In this document: in pieces, positions 6,377 to 6,657 of the stretch
How positions within the stretch are numbered: the stretch's first letter is position 1
How the letters are laid out: every line of letters begins with the position of its first letter
Origin: Sulfurimonas sp.
GTDB lineage: Bacteria > Campylobacterota > Campylobacteria > Campylobacterales > Sulfurimonadaceae
Reading direction: 5' to 3'
Length of the DNA stretch: 6,657 nt
NCBI GenBank assembly: GCA_015663215.1
Contig: DQSP01000281.1
Coordinates: 1-6,657, forward strand
Made by a program: the position numbers and the translations under genes
The notes under the pieces: model-generated
Databases searched by the model: none
What the model saw: only the letters and a program-made list of their open reading frames with translations
What the model was told of the DNA's origin: nothing

Positions 6377-6657
6377 ATGGCAATTGATATATACAAAATC
6401 AACCCTGAATTCCGTGACATTATGCCTAAAGAGATCATCGATCTTGAGGAAAATGCTACATGGGCTCAAAACCAAACTAAACCACGTGGTATTAAAGAGA
6501 TGCCAGATACTAAAGAGATTCTAGAAGAACACTCTTTATGTGCTGGTTGTCCAGAAGCTGCTGCTCTTAGATATGTACTTGCTGCATTACCTAAGCCAGA
6601 AGAGACTATCATTGTTAACTCAACTGGTTGTACTTCTTTGATGTTCCCACACATCGC
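6377..6657 (+). CDS. porB: Pyruvate (or 2-oxoglutarate):ferredoxin oxidoreductase beta subunit, 5' part
   Basis: The first 93 codons of the beta subunit, which binds the diphosphate end of thiamine diphosphate and an [4Fe-4S] cluster near it. The cluster motif starts at residue 55 as LCAGCPEAAALRYVLAAL (C55, C58), followed by NSTGCTSLMFPHI (81-93), equivalent to the ATGC...P pattern of the family. A roughly 50-residue N-terminal leader precedes the cluster motif, longer than in compact beta subunits. The ATG at 6377 follows the alpha stop by one base and has AAGGA (6365-6369) inside the alpha coding end, so translation is likely coupled. The frame is open at the window end; the remaining two thirds, including the Mg/ThDP GDG motif, and any gamma subunit are outside. 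Confidence 0.88.
   Translation, partial: MAIDIYKINPEFRDIMPKEIIDLEENATWAQNQTKPRGIKEMPDTKEILEEHSLCAGCPEAAALRYVLAALPKPEETIIVNSTGCTSLMFPHI

Noticed and set aside
6466..6654. Minus-strand open frame of 62 aa opposite the beta gene
   Set aside because: Antisense to the conserved beta-subunit cluster motif; no independent support.

Overview
The window is strongly AT-rich and holds two divergent, carbon-fixation-related gene clusters separated by a 476-base non-coding region. The gene content (a DAB-type inorganic carbon transporter next to a multisubunit 2-oxoacid:ferredoxin oxidoreductase), the AT-rich base composition, AAGGAG-type ribosome binding sites and promoters with a -10 box but no clear -35 all fit an autotrophic Campylobacterota bacterium of the Sulfurimonas/Sulfurovum kind that uses the reductive TCA cycle. 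The taxonomic placement is inferred from content and style, not from a marker gene.

Minus strand, positions 3742 down to 1: an operon read as dabB - membrane protein of 251 aa - dabA (5' part only). DabB is a NuoL-like membrane subunit. DabA is the cytoplasmic, zinc-dependent, carbonic-anhydrase-like subunit. Together they are known to accumulate bicarbonate using a cation gradient. The genes overlap by 4 and 10 bases, so translation is probably coupled. The middle gene is an unrecognised protein with about eight membrane spans and is a candidate third component. The start of dabB is best placed at a GTG at 3742 with AGGAG upstream, which shortens the longest possible reading frame by 42 residues.

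Positions 3743-4218: non-coding divergent regulatory region with candidate promoters in both directions, a perfect tandem 8-base repeat, a cluster of GTGTNA-like half-sites near the candidate dab promoter, and a TACTAAT direct repeat near the other operon.

Plus strand, 4219 to the window end: a delta subunit (two [4Fe-4S] clusters), a 147-base gap with hairpin potential and a candidate internal promoter, then an epsilon-like subunit resembling the CO dehydrogenase/acetyl-CoA synthase epsilon (CdhB) family, the alpha subunit, and the first 93 codons of the beta subunit. This looks like the multisubunit (D-E-A-B, with gamma expected downstream) pyruvate or 2-oxoglutarate:ferredoxin oxidoreductase known from reductive TCA autotrophs such as Hydrogenobacter. 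Such enzymes run in the reductive direction, adding CO2 to acetyl-CoA or succinyl-CoA with reduced ferredoxin.

The functional logic inferred is that the dab operon raises internal inorganic carbon and the oxidoreductase consumes CO2. Their head-to-head layout suggests shared control.
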